Below are positions 44,392 to 53,025 of a stretch of DNA of 64,000 nt, in pieces (within the stretch, counting starts at the first letter, position 1; each line of letters starts with the position of its first letter). The translations under genes and the position numbers were made by a program. The notes beneath the pieces are model-generated. The model was not told the origin of the DNA and searched no databases. It saw only the letters and a program-made list of their open reading frames with translations. The stretch is from a virus, in IMG/VR virus record IMGVR_UViG_3300037852_000055, positions 36,045-100,044 of that record; one strand, given 5' to 3'.

Positions 44392-45158
44392 GGGATCGTT
44401 TAGCAAGAGGTGATGCCAGTGCTCAGTTTACTACTGGGTCTGGACTCAGTGATTTTCAGCATGACCTAGCTGTACGACCAGAAATTGTGTCTGAGAAGTA
44501 TGGGCTAAGTCAAGTAGAAGTAGCTCAATACATGGTGCAAAGAGAGCGTGGGGAAGCCCTGCCAGACCTTAAGGCTGTAGATACGGATGAATCTCAGGAC
44601 ATTGCTGGGGGTATATCTGTAGTAGATAAAAGACATACCTATGACTCTAAGCCTATAAAGAAAGCAGAGAAAAAGTTTCAGGATAAGGAGTATTCAGATC
44701 CTTCTACAATTCTTGACCGTATCTTAGTTAAGCGCATTCCAGAGGATGAGGAGAGGTTTGAAATTCTTGAGGATGGAAGTCTAAGAAACAAGGAAACAGG
44801 ATTTGTTATTCCTTACGCTTACCGCCAACACAACAACATTGGTATTGTATTAGCAGTGGGGCAATTTGTAGTCCTTGGAGGACTCAGGGTGCCCATGGGT
44901 GCAATTGTACGCCCAGGTGATCGCGTGACGTTCGGTGATTACAATTCAGAGGTTTATAAACAACCAACAGAAAAGACTAAGAAAATGTGTGATGCAGTAC
45001 AGATGAACTATGAGGCAGATGAAGAAGGACTACGAGTGGTTCGTGTACAGGATATACGTACTGTAGAGCGTCCTAAGCAAATGTCATGGTTTAAAACTCT
45101 GTTAGTTTCATTTCGTACTCTATACCTTACTCAGGGGGTTTACGATGGGAGAACCTAG
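44382..45158 (+). CDS. GroES-like (Cpn10) co-chaperonin with N-terminal extension
   Basis: Residues about 107-235 follow the Cpn10 pattern: ILDRILVKRIPEDEERFEIL, GFVIPYAYRQHNNIGIVLAV (mobile loop then beta strand), GAIVRPGDRVTFGDYNSEVY and LRVVRVQDIRTVE. Cpn10 is normally about 95 residues; here 105 extra residues precede it. Phage co-chaperonins (T4 gp31 type) let host GroEL fold the major capsid protein. The nearby capsid gene supports that role. It could also be a virion protein built on this fold. Confidence 0.65.
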   Translation: MPVGDRLARGDASAQFTTGSGLSDFQHDLAVRPEIVSEKYGLSQVEVAQYMVQRERGEALPDLKAVDTDESQDIAGGISVVDKRHTYDSKPIKKAEKKFQDKEYSDPSTILDRILVKRIPEDEERFEILEDGSLRNKETGFVIPYAYRQHNNIGIVLAVGQFVVLGGLRVPMGAIVRPGDRVTFGDYNSEVYKQPTEKTKKMCDAVQMNYEADEEGLRVVRVQDIRTVERPKQMSWFKTLLVSFRTLYLTQGVYDGRT

Positions 45159-45420
45159 TGAATTGGTTCAACCTGCCTTCGATAAATTCTGGGACAACCC
45201 CCCATCTCGCAGAGAACTACAGAAGGCCTTCAACAAGATTGGTCAGAACCAAGACTACTTGTTTGGTGCTGTTGATACTCAGGCCCTTGTTGGAAACTTC
45301 CTTTGTGAAACCCTAGGAGTTACTAAGGGTCAACTTGATGCTTATGTTGCCAAGAAAGCTGCAGAGTTAGAAGAGCAAAGGAAAAAAGCTGAAGAGGAAG
45401 CAAAGATAAATGCTCAGTAG
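45145..45420 (+). CDS. Hypothetical protein, 91 aa
   Basis: ATG 45145 overlaps the GroES-like gene end. The product (MGEPSELVQPAFDKFWDNPP) ends in a Lys/Glu/Ala helix (AAELEEQRKKAEEEAKINAQ). Likely assembly-related; no family recognised. Confidence 0.6.
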   Translation: MGEPSELVQPAFDKFWDNPPSRRELQKAFNKIGQNQDYLFGAVDTQALVGNFLCETLGVTKGQLDAYVAKKAAELEEQRKKAEEEAKINAQ

Positions 45421-45784
45421 AGTTGAAAAAAAGAAGGCTTCTATAAGAGCATCAAAGTGGAACAAAGAAAACCCTAAACGCCATAAAGAGATACACAAAG
45501 CTATGAGAGCACGTAGAAAGTTGGATGTGCTTACACATTATGGCCCTAAAGGAAAACTTGGGTGTTGTTGGAAGGGTTGTAAAGTTATTGACATTGATAT
45601 GCTATCTTTAGACCATATGAACAATGATGGCCATCTTCATCTTAAGAACGGTTTAAAAGTTCAGGGACAAGCCTTGTATTTAGATGTAAAGAACAGGAAT
45701 TTTCCAAAGGGTTTTCAAACTCTGTGCCACAATCATCAACAAAAGAAGATGATTATGTTAGCGAGAGGAGAACCCCTTGTATAG
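45410..45784 (+). CDS. HNH homing endonuclease (free-standing)
   Basis: The 124-residue protein has a basic start (RVEKKKASIRASKWNKENPK) and the HNH site LSLDHMNNDGHLHLKNGLKV with FQTLCHNHQQKKM at the end. It overlaps the gene before by 11 bases and the TTG start of the next by eight, with no own promoter or pseudoknot leader, so it relies on the operon message. Confidence 0.8.
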   Translation: MLSRVEKKKASIRASKWNKENPKRHKEIHKAMRARRKLDVLTHYGPKGKLGCCWKGCKVIDIDMLSLDHMNNDGHLHLKNGLKVQGQALYLDVKNRNFPKGFQTLCHNHQQKKMIMLARGEPLV

Positions 45785-46544
45785 TGATGTTGAAAAATAT
45801 CAATGTTATATATGTCCAGAGGAATTTCAACAACGATTAACGGATGTAGGAGGTATTAACTCTTATGATGAGCCAAATTTTCGCCTCGTGTGGTCTCAGG
45901 GAGGAGATGAGCATGCTCTGTATCGTGCTGGAGGAGCTTGGGACATAGAAGGATTACCCTCCTTTCGTGGTTATAGGGATCTTCTTGTTGGTGGAGGAAC
46001 ACCAAGTTGGGCACTTCTTCAATGGCATCCTGCTATAGAATATGGAACCCCTGAGAGCTATTATGTGATGAATCACGATGGTGATACTGGGCTGCAAGAC
46101 TTAGGAGAGTTTCCTTATTCAGGACGATACCAGCTTCTGTATAATCTTCGTTGGAGTGAACGTCGAGGCAATAAGCTTTACTTTGAAGCTATGCCATTAA
46201 ATTCTTTCCTTTTGGAGACTGTCATACCCATTATTACTCAGGCTAGGGAAATTTCTTGGGAAAAAACTAAGGCAGCTTTACAAGACCAAAAGAACAAAGA
46301 AGATCAAGCAGATATTAGTATGATTGAGGACGTAATGCACGACAATAAGGTGCCCTTTGGGGGAAACCCTGTGTCGTATACCAAACAAGGGTGCAGAACC
46401 TCACTTATAGACAAAAAAATAGAAGCAATGACTCGGAATATGAACACCATTATGTTCAATGCTAAATCCTTGGGGAAAGGTTTGGCTAATCCAGACCAGA
46501 ATTCCCCAACAGTACAAGCAGAACTCAGAAGACGAGCAACTTAG
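45777..46544 (+). CDS. Probable virion protein, 255 aa
   Basis: TTG 45777 has GGAG six bases upstream and overlaps the HNH gene stop. Contains YQCYICPEEFQQRL and WERTKAAL-like helices (ISWEKTKAALQDQKNKEDQA). Conserved-looking and placed among head genes. Function unknown. Confidence 0.6.
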   Translation: MYSDVEKYQCYICPEEFQQRLTDVGGINSYDEPNFRLVWSQGGDEHALYRAGGAWDIEGLPSFRGYRDLLVGGGTPSWALLQWHPAIEYGTPESYYVMNHDGDTGLQDLGEFPYSGRYQLLYNLRWSERRGNKLYFEAMPLNSFLLETVIPIITQAREISWEKTKAALQDQKNKEDQADISMIEDVMHDNKVPFGGNPVSYTKQGCRTSLIDKKIEAMTRNMNTIMFNAKSLGKGLANPDQNSPTVQAELRRRAT

Positions 46545-46559
46545 ACTCAAGGAGATATA

Positions 46560-47474
46560 ATGCCAGAAGTACAAGCATCAGTAAAATATAGTGAAGGACT
46601 CAGTAGAAGCCAGACCACAGCACATAACGATGGTTTTTCAGTATTTGGTAGTCAGAACTATGCGTTTAGCCGCCCACCCGACTATTTAGTTTATGTGTAC
46701 AACATTTCGGAGCAAGAGCATGTAGTTTCTCGTCCTCCTTTGTTTTCTGAGATGAAACTCAAAGGACGTTTGCCTAGTGAGGAGTATAGATTGGTTGCCG
46801 TGTTTCCGCAGCCCTTAAACCTGCCGAAGGGAAACGTAGATTCAAACGAAGTAGATTTCTTCGTACAAGACACGCGCCGCTTTGTGACAGACATGATTAA
46901 CCCTGATAACCTTGGGATTAACCAGGATGCGTTCATTGAAAAAAGCACTTCAGGTGGAACCAATGATTTAGGTGCCAAGGGATTGTTTTGGAGTCTCAAT
47001 GGGCCTAGTAACAAAGCTTACAAGAATCCTTATGGGGAGGCTCCAACTGCTGAAGAAGTTTTAGCAGCTCGTAAACGCCTAGAGAAGCGTTACCGTCATC
47101 TTTTGGATCAAGCCAAGGCAACAGAAGTATCAAACCCAGCAAATCTTAGGGAAATACTTAGTCCTGAGCACCATGCGGCTGCTGAGTACTTCGGAGAAAC
47201 CTACAGCTGGCACAATAAGCAGGTACGAGCAGACTACTGCCCTCAGTGTGGTGAAAAGGTACGCGCAGGAGCGGCCTTCCATAAAACAGAGGACGGTGGG
47301 TACTGTGTGCTTGATTGGGATAGAACTATTAAAGCTGGTGTCCGTACCCGAGCGCAGGCTTATGAAGCTACGGAAAACCCAAAGTATGCGCCTAAGGTCG
47401 CTGGCCCAGTAGTGGGAACAGGAACTGCTGGAGACCTAGGAAGAGGCTCAGCAGTCCCTCAGGAAAAACTTTAG
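46560..47474 (+). CDS. Virion-associated protein with zinc ribbon, paralogue of 43570
   Basis: Preceded by AGACTCAAGGAGATATA. The 304-residue protein repeats the paralogue blocks (TDMINPDNLGINQDA, DLGAKGLFWSLN, KRLEKRYRHLLDQA, SPEHHAAAEYF) and adds a C-terminal zinc ribbon (DYCPQCGEKVRAGAAFHK ... YCVLDWDRT). Position fits a head or head-tail component. Confidence 0.65.
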   Translation: MPEVQASVKYSEGLSRSQTTAHNDGFSVFGSQNYAFSRPPDYLVYVYNISEQEHVVSRPPLFSEMKLKGRLPSEEYRLVAVFPQPLNLPKGNVDSNEVDFFVQDTRRFVTDMINPDNLGINQDAFIEKSTSGGTNDLGAKGLFWSLNGPSNKAYKNPYGEAPTAEEVLAARKRLEKRYRHLLDQAKATEVSNPANLREILSPEHHAAAEYFGETYSWHNKQVRADYCPQCGEKVRAGAAFHKTEDGGYCVLDWDRTIKAGVRTRAQAYEATENPKYAPKVAGPVVGTGTAGDLGRGSAVPQEKL

Positions 47475-47484
47475 TAACAAAGCT

Positions 47485-47551
47485 TGTCATCCAAAAGACG
47501 TGCAGCCCAGTTCGTCCTGAGTCCGAACTATAAGCAGGTCTTAGGGTGACA
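47485..47551 (+). ncRNA. Long structured RNA stem
   Basis: TGTCATCC/GGGTGACA, then AAGAC/GTCTT and AGTTCG/CGAACT, stack into one long interrupted hairpin right after the 47474 stop. It is followed by a terminator. It may protect a 3' end or act as a processing site. Confidence 0.45.
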
Positions 47552-47572
47552 TGTAATTTCAGTAAATATCAA

Positions 47573-47632
47573 TGGGGTATCCAAAGGAGAGCGATTAAAT
47601 CCGCATAGACTTCTTACGGATACCCCATTTTT
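47573..47632 (+). terminator. Terminator with 10-bp stem and 35-nt loop
   Basis: TGGGGTATCC (47573-47582) pairs with GGATACCCCA (47618-47627) and a T5 tract follows. The loop is long, so efficiency may depend on inner structure. It separates head genes from the connector gene. Confidence 0.65.
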
Positions 47633-47650
47633 GTGTTTTAAGGAGAGTTA

Positions 47651-48508
47651 ATGTCATCCCCAACAATTAATAGTACGCAGGCATTTGGCTCAACTTCCCT
47701 TGAAACCATTATGAACCTTGCGCGAAGTTTAGTGAACGACACACAGCCTGGCTCCCAAGGAATTGTTGGTGAGGGCCAGATCCTGGTGGATAACCCACAA
47801 ATTTCAGCTTTTACCCTACCGTTTCTTATGGCTTCTATCAGGGAAGTATATAGAGAGCTAAGGAATGTTGGAGATCCAGAACTTATTTTTGATAACGTAA
47901 TTATAGAGAACTTACCCATTGTAAATTCTCCTGTAAATGGCCCCGGCTCCAGTGACCCGGCAGTGCAGACAATTTTATCAACCAATGGGTACTTCGATGG
48001 TGTGCAACAGTGGCCTAATTTTTTACTTCCGGCAAACATGCTTTACCCAGAGAAGCTGTGGGAACGAGCCTCTGGTACTAACAATAATTTTCATGAGATG
48101 ACCCAAGTGCAAAGTGGTCTGCCTTCTAGAGCACAGCAGCCTGACTTAGTGCACTGGGAGTGGCGTAACAACAACCTTAATTTTTGTGGTGCTACACAGA
48201 ACAGGGACATTCGGATGAGATACTATGGTACTCTTCCAGTTCCCTATGGTACTACTTTGAATTTTGAAACAACCTATGTTCCAATTTTTGACTGCACGGA
48301 AGCGGTGGCATATAAAGTGGCTGTAAAGTATGCTCGTATGCTTGGGTCTCCTGGGTTACAAGACCTTGTAGGAGAAGCCAAGGAGCAGATGTTTCAACTA
48401 AAGAATCAAGTTACACGTAGAATGCAGTCCATTGATTACCACAGAATACCTTTTGGTAATTCCGATGGTGATATAAACAATGCTACTACCAATTTTGGTT
48501 TTTGGTAA
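47651..48508 (+). CDS. Head-tail connector/adaptor candidate, 285 aa
   Basis: AAGGAGAGTTA precedes ATG 47651. The protein contains TSLETIMNLARSLVND and VAYKVAVKYARMLGSPGLQD followed by LVGEAKEQMFQLKNQVTRRM, a helical pattern typical of adaptor proteins that sit under the portal. First gene after the terminator and before the tail appendage genes. Assignment is by order and fold impression only. Confidence 0.5.
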   Translation: MSSPTINSTQAFGSTSLETIMNLARSLVNDTQPGSQGIVGEGQILVDNPQISAFTLPFLMASIREVYRELRNVGDPELIFDNVIIENLPIVNSPVNGPGSSDPAVQTILSTNGYFDGVQQWPNFLLPANMLYPEKLWERASGTNNNFHEMTQVQSGLPSRAQQPDLVHWEWRNNNLNFCGATQNRDIRMRYYGTLPVPYGTTLNFETTYVPIFDCTEAVAYKVAVKYARMLGSPGLQDLVGEAKEQMFQLKNQVTRRMQSIDYHRIPFGNSDGDINNATTNFGFW

Positions 48509-48513
48509 ACCTT

Positions 48514-48609
48514 ATGTGGGTGCGTGTTTGTCCGGTCTGTGGAAGAGAACTTAGAAAAGAAAGCCTAGCAGAAACTTTGAAATGTTTCTGTGGATGGGTC
48601 TGGGGTTAA
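48514..48609 (+). CDS. Mini zinc-ribbon protein, 31 aa
   Basis: MWVRVCPVCGRELRKESLAE then LKCFCGWVWG: CxxC and CxC pairs for one zinc. It lies between the connector and fibre genes. No strong ribosome site. Confidence 0.45.
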   Translation: MWVRVCPVCGRELRKESLAETLKCFCGWVWG

Positions 48610-48612
48610 ACA

Positions 48613-50070
48613 ATGTTATTTAGATACGATGCATGGGTTAAGGCTGCAAACGGCCCAGCTGTTGCCGGAGCACAAGTGTATGTGCTGGGACAGCCTGCTA
48701 ATTTGAATAGTTCCCCATCTCCTTTGCTCTCAGTTTTTGCAGATGTGAACGGTTTGTTGCCCTTGTCGCAACCCTTGGTAACGGATGGTTTTGGTCATGT
48801 AGATTTCTACATCTCCGGTGGGCCATTTACAGTTGGCTCTTATTTTAATGGAGTACTACAGAATAGTTATGCTGATCAATACCCCATGGGGGCTTCTGTA
48901 AGCACCGCTATTCTTTTGGAAACCAACGGGACTACTAATCCTGTACAGAATGTACTGAATTTAGTAGCAGGAAGCAATGTTACTTTAGCTTCAGATAACA
49001 GCGGGGATGTAACTATATCTTCAGCACTAGGTACCTCTATACTGCTACAAACCAATGGGACTTCTAATGTTTCTCAAACAAAGCTAAATCTCGTAGCGGG
49101 GACTAATATTTCTCTAGCTTCTGACGGATCTGGTGATGTTACCATTACCAATAGTTTGTCTCCTTTGACTTTGCAGACTAACGGCACCAACAACACTTCT
49201 CAAGCAAAACTTAATTTAGTAGCTGGAACAAATGTTACTTTGTCTTCCGATGGCTCTGGTGATGTTACTATAAACTCTTCTGCTTCTTCTGGCCTCCCTT
49301 CATCTCCTCAAATTGGAGACACTATACGCTACAATGTGTATGGTAACAGTGTGTGGAATGCTACACAACAAGCATTCAGGGGTTCTGTTAGCTATTTTTA
49401 TGACCCATTGGGTGGTGGACATTATGTGTTCGGGGCTACAGAGACTACTATACTTTTAACAGCTACAGGATCTACAGCTATTGTATTTCCAAACGCCACA
49501 GACATTGCTGGACTTACTTACACTTCAGCGGCAACTTCTTCTGCAAGCACAGTGATAGGTGCTTCTTTAGGAACAGGGGCTAATTATGGGCAGTGGTCTT
49601 TTGGTAGTATATACCGTTGGTCAATAAAGTTTGCTGCTGCTGCCAGTGTAACCAACACTCGGTACTGGATGGGCACCACTGTATATAATACAGGAGGAAG
49701 TGGTGGAGAAACTTCCATATCTGGAGGAACTACTAGTTTTGCTTCTAATAACCCTAACAGATCAATGATTGGTTTTAGATATTCTAATGGAACAGATGCA
49801 CACTGGGTTGCAGTAACACAAGTTACAGGTGGAGCACAAACTATTGTTGATACAGGTGTTTCTGTGGATGCTAATTCTCATTTGTTTGAGTATGCATACA
49901 ATGGAGGTGCAGTAGGATTTTACATTGACGGGTCTTTGGTTGCTACTATAAATACTAATGTCCCAACCGCAGCGACTTTCCGTGTATATATGTTTTGGTG
50001 TGGGGATAACGAGGCAACAAACACTGCCGTTTCTGGAACAGACTATGGAATGGCTATATCAACCAAGTAA
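48613..50070 (+). CDS. Tail fibre-like appendage protein, 485 aa
   Basis: An N-terminal virion-anchor-like domain (AWVKAANGPAVAGAQVYVLG) is followed by three tandem repeats of the form LLQTNGTSNxSQxKLNLVAG with SDGSGDVTI (about residues 96-220). The C-terminal half is a beta-rich, Gly/Ser/Thr-rich domain with SHLFEYAYNGGAVGFYIDGS, like a lectin fold. This is the build of trimeric fibres that bind host sugars. Confidence 0.7.
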   Translation: MLFRYDAWVKAANGPAVAGAQVYVLGQPANLNSSPSPLLSVFADVNGLLPLSQPLVTDGFGHVDFYISGGPFTVGSYFNGVLQNSYADQYPMGASVSTAILLETNGTTNPVQNVLNLVAGSNVTLASDNSGDVTISSALGTSILLQTNGTSNVSQTKLNLVAGTNISLASDGSGDVTITNSLSPLTLQTNGTNNTSQAKLNLVAGTNVTLSSDGSGDVTINSSASSGLPSSPQIGDTIRYNVYGNSVWNATQQAFRGSVSYFYDPLGGGHYVFGATETTILLTATGSTAIVFPNATDIAGLTYTSAATSSASTVIGASLGTGANYGQWSFGSIYRWSIKFAAAASVTNTRYWMGTTVYNTGGSGGETSISGGTTSFASNNPNRSMIGFRYSNGTDAHWVAVTQVTGGAQTIVDTGVSVDANSHLFEYAYNGGAVGFYIDGSLVATINTNVPTAATFRVYMFWCGDNEATNTAVSGTDYGMAISTK

Positions 50071-50079
50071 AGGATACCT

Positions 50080-51489
50080 ATGGCAAAACTTTTTGTAGTA
50101 TTTCCTCCCGGCAATGGTAGTTCTAGTTTAGACACAATATATGCCAACGCAGATGGAGCAACCCTTAGCATTCCATGGTCAGCAGACAATGTAAGTGCTA
50201 CTTTAGGAGGCTGGGAAACTTCCAACGGAGGAGGCACAGCTAGTGCAGGGTATAATTATACTCAGATGGACGCAATCATTAACCGCCATTTGGGATACGG
50301 AGCAAAATCTATAGGTCTTATCTTGCAGCCTGTTACAGGCACTTCTCCCAACCAGTTTACACCAAATTATGTGTTTACTACAAATTGGTCTACAGCAATA
50401 GGATCACCTACTGGACAGCTATACACTGGGTCTAGTACTAATTACCCAGGTGCCGGAACTATTCCAAATAACACAGCGGCCCAGGGCGTGGATAATACTG
50501 CTTTTCCAATGTGTTTCCAAGCTCCTTTTTACACAGCATGGTTCAATGCCGTAACTGATGTTCTTAAGCACATTAAAAACTCTAGCTACGCAGGTCAAAT
50601 TGCCTATGTTAGAGTAGGGACAAGTACGGGCGGTGAAGCATGGATCTATGCCCTTGCAGCTATGGAGACTTTGTGTACTCCAGCTACTGTAGTTGGAGCT
50701 AGACATGCATGGGCAACTTATCGTTCATCACTGGAAAACATCATATTAGCCAATAAGGGGCCTATAAATGTTTTCATGTCCCTTAGCGGAGGGGCAACTG
50801 CTCCTATAAGTGTTCCATATTATTTTGCAGATGACCAAGCCTCTATTACCCTTGGTAATAACATGGGAATAAGTGAGTCTGGATTGCAAAACAATGACAT
50901 ACTTACCTACCAAAACAATGGAACTAATTCTGGCGGCAGTGCTCTTACAGGATTTTCTTCCAATGATTTTATATACAATTGGACAGCAGGAGGGGCTCCT
51001 ACAGGTGCTCCTGCATTCCTTTGTCAAACATATAAAGCCAGTGATCCAACATACCCTACAAACAGCATACCCCCTCGAAATACCATGGGATCGTTGGTTC
51101 CTCTGCTTCCTTTTGCAGTTAAGTTAGGTACTACTTATTTTGAACTGTACTATACAGACTGGCAAGTAGCCTATGATCCTACCAATGCCAATTATGCATT
51201 GTATAGTTCTACGTATATTAATCTATTTGACCAGATAAGGGAAGAAGTTGCCCCTAATACGGTGGTTGAACGAGATAAGTTTGGGGCTACGTTTGGGGTT
51301 GGAGATTACGTGGCTGTACGTTGTTTAGTGTCTAGCATTACTGCGGTACCTTCTAACGGTACAGGTGGGGCGGCTGATTTGGTAAATCTTACAGTGCAAA
51401 CTCCAGGTAATATTGGAGAACAGCAAGGAGTTACCCTTGTAGTCAGCCCTACACAATGTAAGAAAGCAGGATCAACAGAGCAAGCATAA
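50080..51489 (+). CDS. Appendage protein with glycosidase-like TIM-barrel candidate
   Basis: The 469-residue protein has segments arranged like a beta/alpha barrel: LSIPWSADNVSATLGGWE, SIGLILQPVTG, IAYVRVGTSTGGEAWIY with a Glu after a strand, and FELYYTDWQVAYDP with a second Glu. These fit clan GH-A glycosidases only loosely. The last 80 residues copy the small domain found alone at 55551 (VVERDKFGATFGVGDYVAVR). It may degrade surface glycans at the tail. Confidence 0.5.
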   Translation: MAKLFVVFPPGNGSSSLDTIYANADGATLSIPWSADNVSATLGGWETSNGGGTASAGYNYTQMDAIINRHLGYGAKSIGLILQPVTGTSPNQFTPNYVFTTNWSTAIGSPTGQLYTGSSTNYPGAGTIPNNTAAQGVDNTAFPMCFQAPFYTAWFNAVTDVLKHIKNSSYAGQIAYVRVGTSTGGEAWIYALAAMETLCTPATVVGARHAWATYRSSLENIILANKGPINVFMSLSGGATAPISVPYYFADDQASITLGNNMGISESGLQNNDILTYQNNGTNSGGSALTGFSSNDFIYNWTAGGAPTGAPAFLCQTYKASDPTYPTNSIPPRNTMGSLVPLLPFAVKLGTTYFELYYTDWQVAYDPTNANYALYSSTYINLFDQIREEVAPNTVVERDKFGATFGVGDYVAVRCLVSSITAVPSNGTGGAADLVNLTVQTPGNIGEQQGVTLVVSPTQCKKAGSTEQA

Positions 51490-52163
51490 TGAAAACCCTT
51501 ATTTCTGTCATTAGTTGCTTTTCTTTACGACACTGGCACGAAGCCATAAAAAGCACATGGCATAAAGATATACCCCACGAAGTGGATTGTAGGTTTTTCT
51601 TAGGTAATCAGAAGGGTTTTGCAGAGAAGGGTGAAGTGTTTTTAAACGTGGGGGATACTCTGCAAGATCTTTCTCATAAAACTGTAGCTACCTTTGGATG
51701 GGCATTGGAGTACGATTATGATTTTTGTCTAAAAATAGATCTAGACACACTAGTTAACCCTGTTTTGTTCTCCAAAAGTGGTTACGAAGACTATGATTGG
51801 GTAGGTGGGCAGAACAGTTTTTTTGCAAGTGGAGGAGCTGGATATTGTTTAAGCAAAAAAGCAATGAAGGCAGTTGTAGCCCACTTGATAGAGCCGGGGC
51901 CTGCTGAAGATGTTAATACAGCTCATGCACTTTTAGAAAAAGGCATAAAATTACATTCTGATAGTAGATATAAGTTTGTGCCTGGGGATAGATTGGAACC
52001 CAACACTATAACTTATCATTTATCTAGCGTTAAAGGGTGGGATCAAAAATCTACACCAGAGGAATTAGTAAAGGTTTATACAGAAGCTAAGAACGGTTTA
52101 TATGTACCACAAACCGCTGTTGTACCTATGACTAGAACGTGGAAAAGGCTCAGGAGACCATGA
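51489..52163 (+). CDS. Glycosyltransferase, galactosyltransferase (GT31)-like
   Basis: The 224-residue protein begins TLISVISCFSLRHWHEAIKS followed by TWHKDIP, the usual GT31 start, and has CLKIDLDTLVNPVLF with the DxD metal site. FASGGAGYCLSKKAMK is the conserved acceptor-site region. It overlaps the previous stop by one base. With its neighbours it may add sugars to virion or host glycans. Confidence 0.75.
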   Translation: MKTLISVISCFSLRHWHEAIKSTWHKDIPHEVDCRFFLGNQKGFAEKGEVFLNVGDTLQDLSHKTVATFGWALEYDYDFCLKIDLDTLVNPVLFSKSGYEDYDWVGGQNSFFASGGAGYCLSKKAMKAVVAHLIEPGPAEDVNTAHALLEKGIKLHSDSRYKFVPGDRLEPNTITYHLSSVKGWDQKSTPEELVKVYTEAKNGLYVPQTAVVPMTRTWKRLRRP

Positions 52164-53023
52164 TGGATGCGTTAACTATTTTTGGGGGGCATGGATTTGT
52201 TGGTACTGCTTATACTAAGCAGTTTTATGACGCTGCCATCGGCAACATAGTAAGCGTGAATAGAAGAGATGATCACAAGATATACAGTGAAGATGTTTTG
52301 TATTTGCTATCTACTGTGCATAACTATCACATATTCAATGATCCACACTTAGACATAAACACAAACCTTAATACTCTTGTAACAATCTTAGAGAATTGGA
52401 AAGAGTATCAAGAAAAACAAGGGAAAAAAGGGGTGTTCAATTTTATTAGCTCGTGGTCAGTGTACGGGAACCAGGGGCTTGATGTAAAGGAAACTTCACA
52501 ATGTGATCCCCACGGTTGGTATATTATTACCAAGAGATGTGCTGAACAGTTACTTGTAGAGTATTGCGATACCTTTGGTTTACAGTATAGAATCTTAAGG
52601 TTAGGAAATGTAGTTGGGCTGGGGGATAAGAAAGTATCAGAAAAGAAGAATGTTCTACAGCACAATATAAACCTTCTTAAGAACAACAAGAATGTTGAGC
52701 TATATGGTACGGGTAGGTTTTACAGGGACTTTATTCATATAGAGGATGTTGTTAGGGCCATAGAGCTTGTAATGTGCAAAGGCAATGTCAATGAGGTATA
52801 TAACATTGGTAATGGGAAGCCTGCTAATTACTATATAGATCTTTTGCGATACATCAAGGGACAATTGGATTCCACAGGAGATATACTGCTTAAAGAGCCA
52901 ACGGAGTTTCAGAAGAAAGTGCCTGTTCAGAGTTTTTACATGGACAACACTAAGCTTAAAAATTTAGGGTATGTACCAGAGTACTTAGGAAATAAGTTAT
53001 ATGACTCCCTTATTAAAGGTTAG
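52160..53023 (+). CDS. NAD-dependent sugar epimerase/dehydratase
   Basis: ATG 52160 follows GGCTCAGGAGACC. The 287-residue protein is an extended SDR: FGGHGFVGTAYTKQF near the start is a GxxGxxG NAD site, NFISSWSVYGNQG holds the catalytic Ser, HGWYIITKRCAEQLL the YxxxK pair, and IHIEDVVRAIELV is typical of the family. It would make or modify a nucleotide sugar used by the three flanking glycosyltransferases. Confidence 0.85.
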   Translation: MMDALTIFGGHGFVGTAYTKQFYDAAIGNIVSVNRRDDHKIYSEDVLYLLSTVHNYHIFNDPHLDINTNLNTLVTILENWKEYQEKQGKKGVFNFISSWSVYGNQGLDVKETSQCDPHGWYIITKRCAEQLLVEYCDTFGLQYRILRLGNVVGLGDKKVSEKKNVLQHNINLLKNNKNVELYGTGRFYRDFIHIEDVVRAIELVMCKGNVNEVYNIGNGKPANYYIDLLRYIKGQLDSTGDILLKEPTEFQKKVPVQSFYMDNTKLKNLGYVPEYLGNKLYDSLIKG

Positions 53024-53025
53024 AA

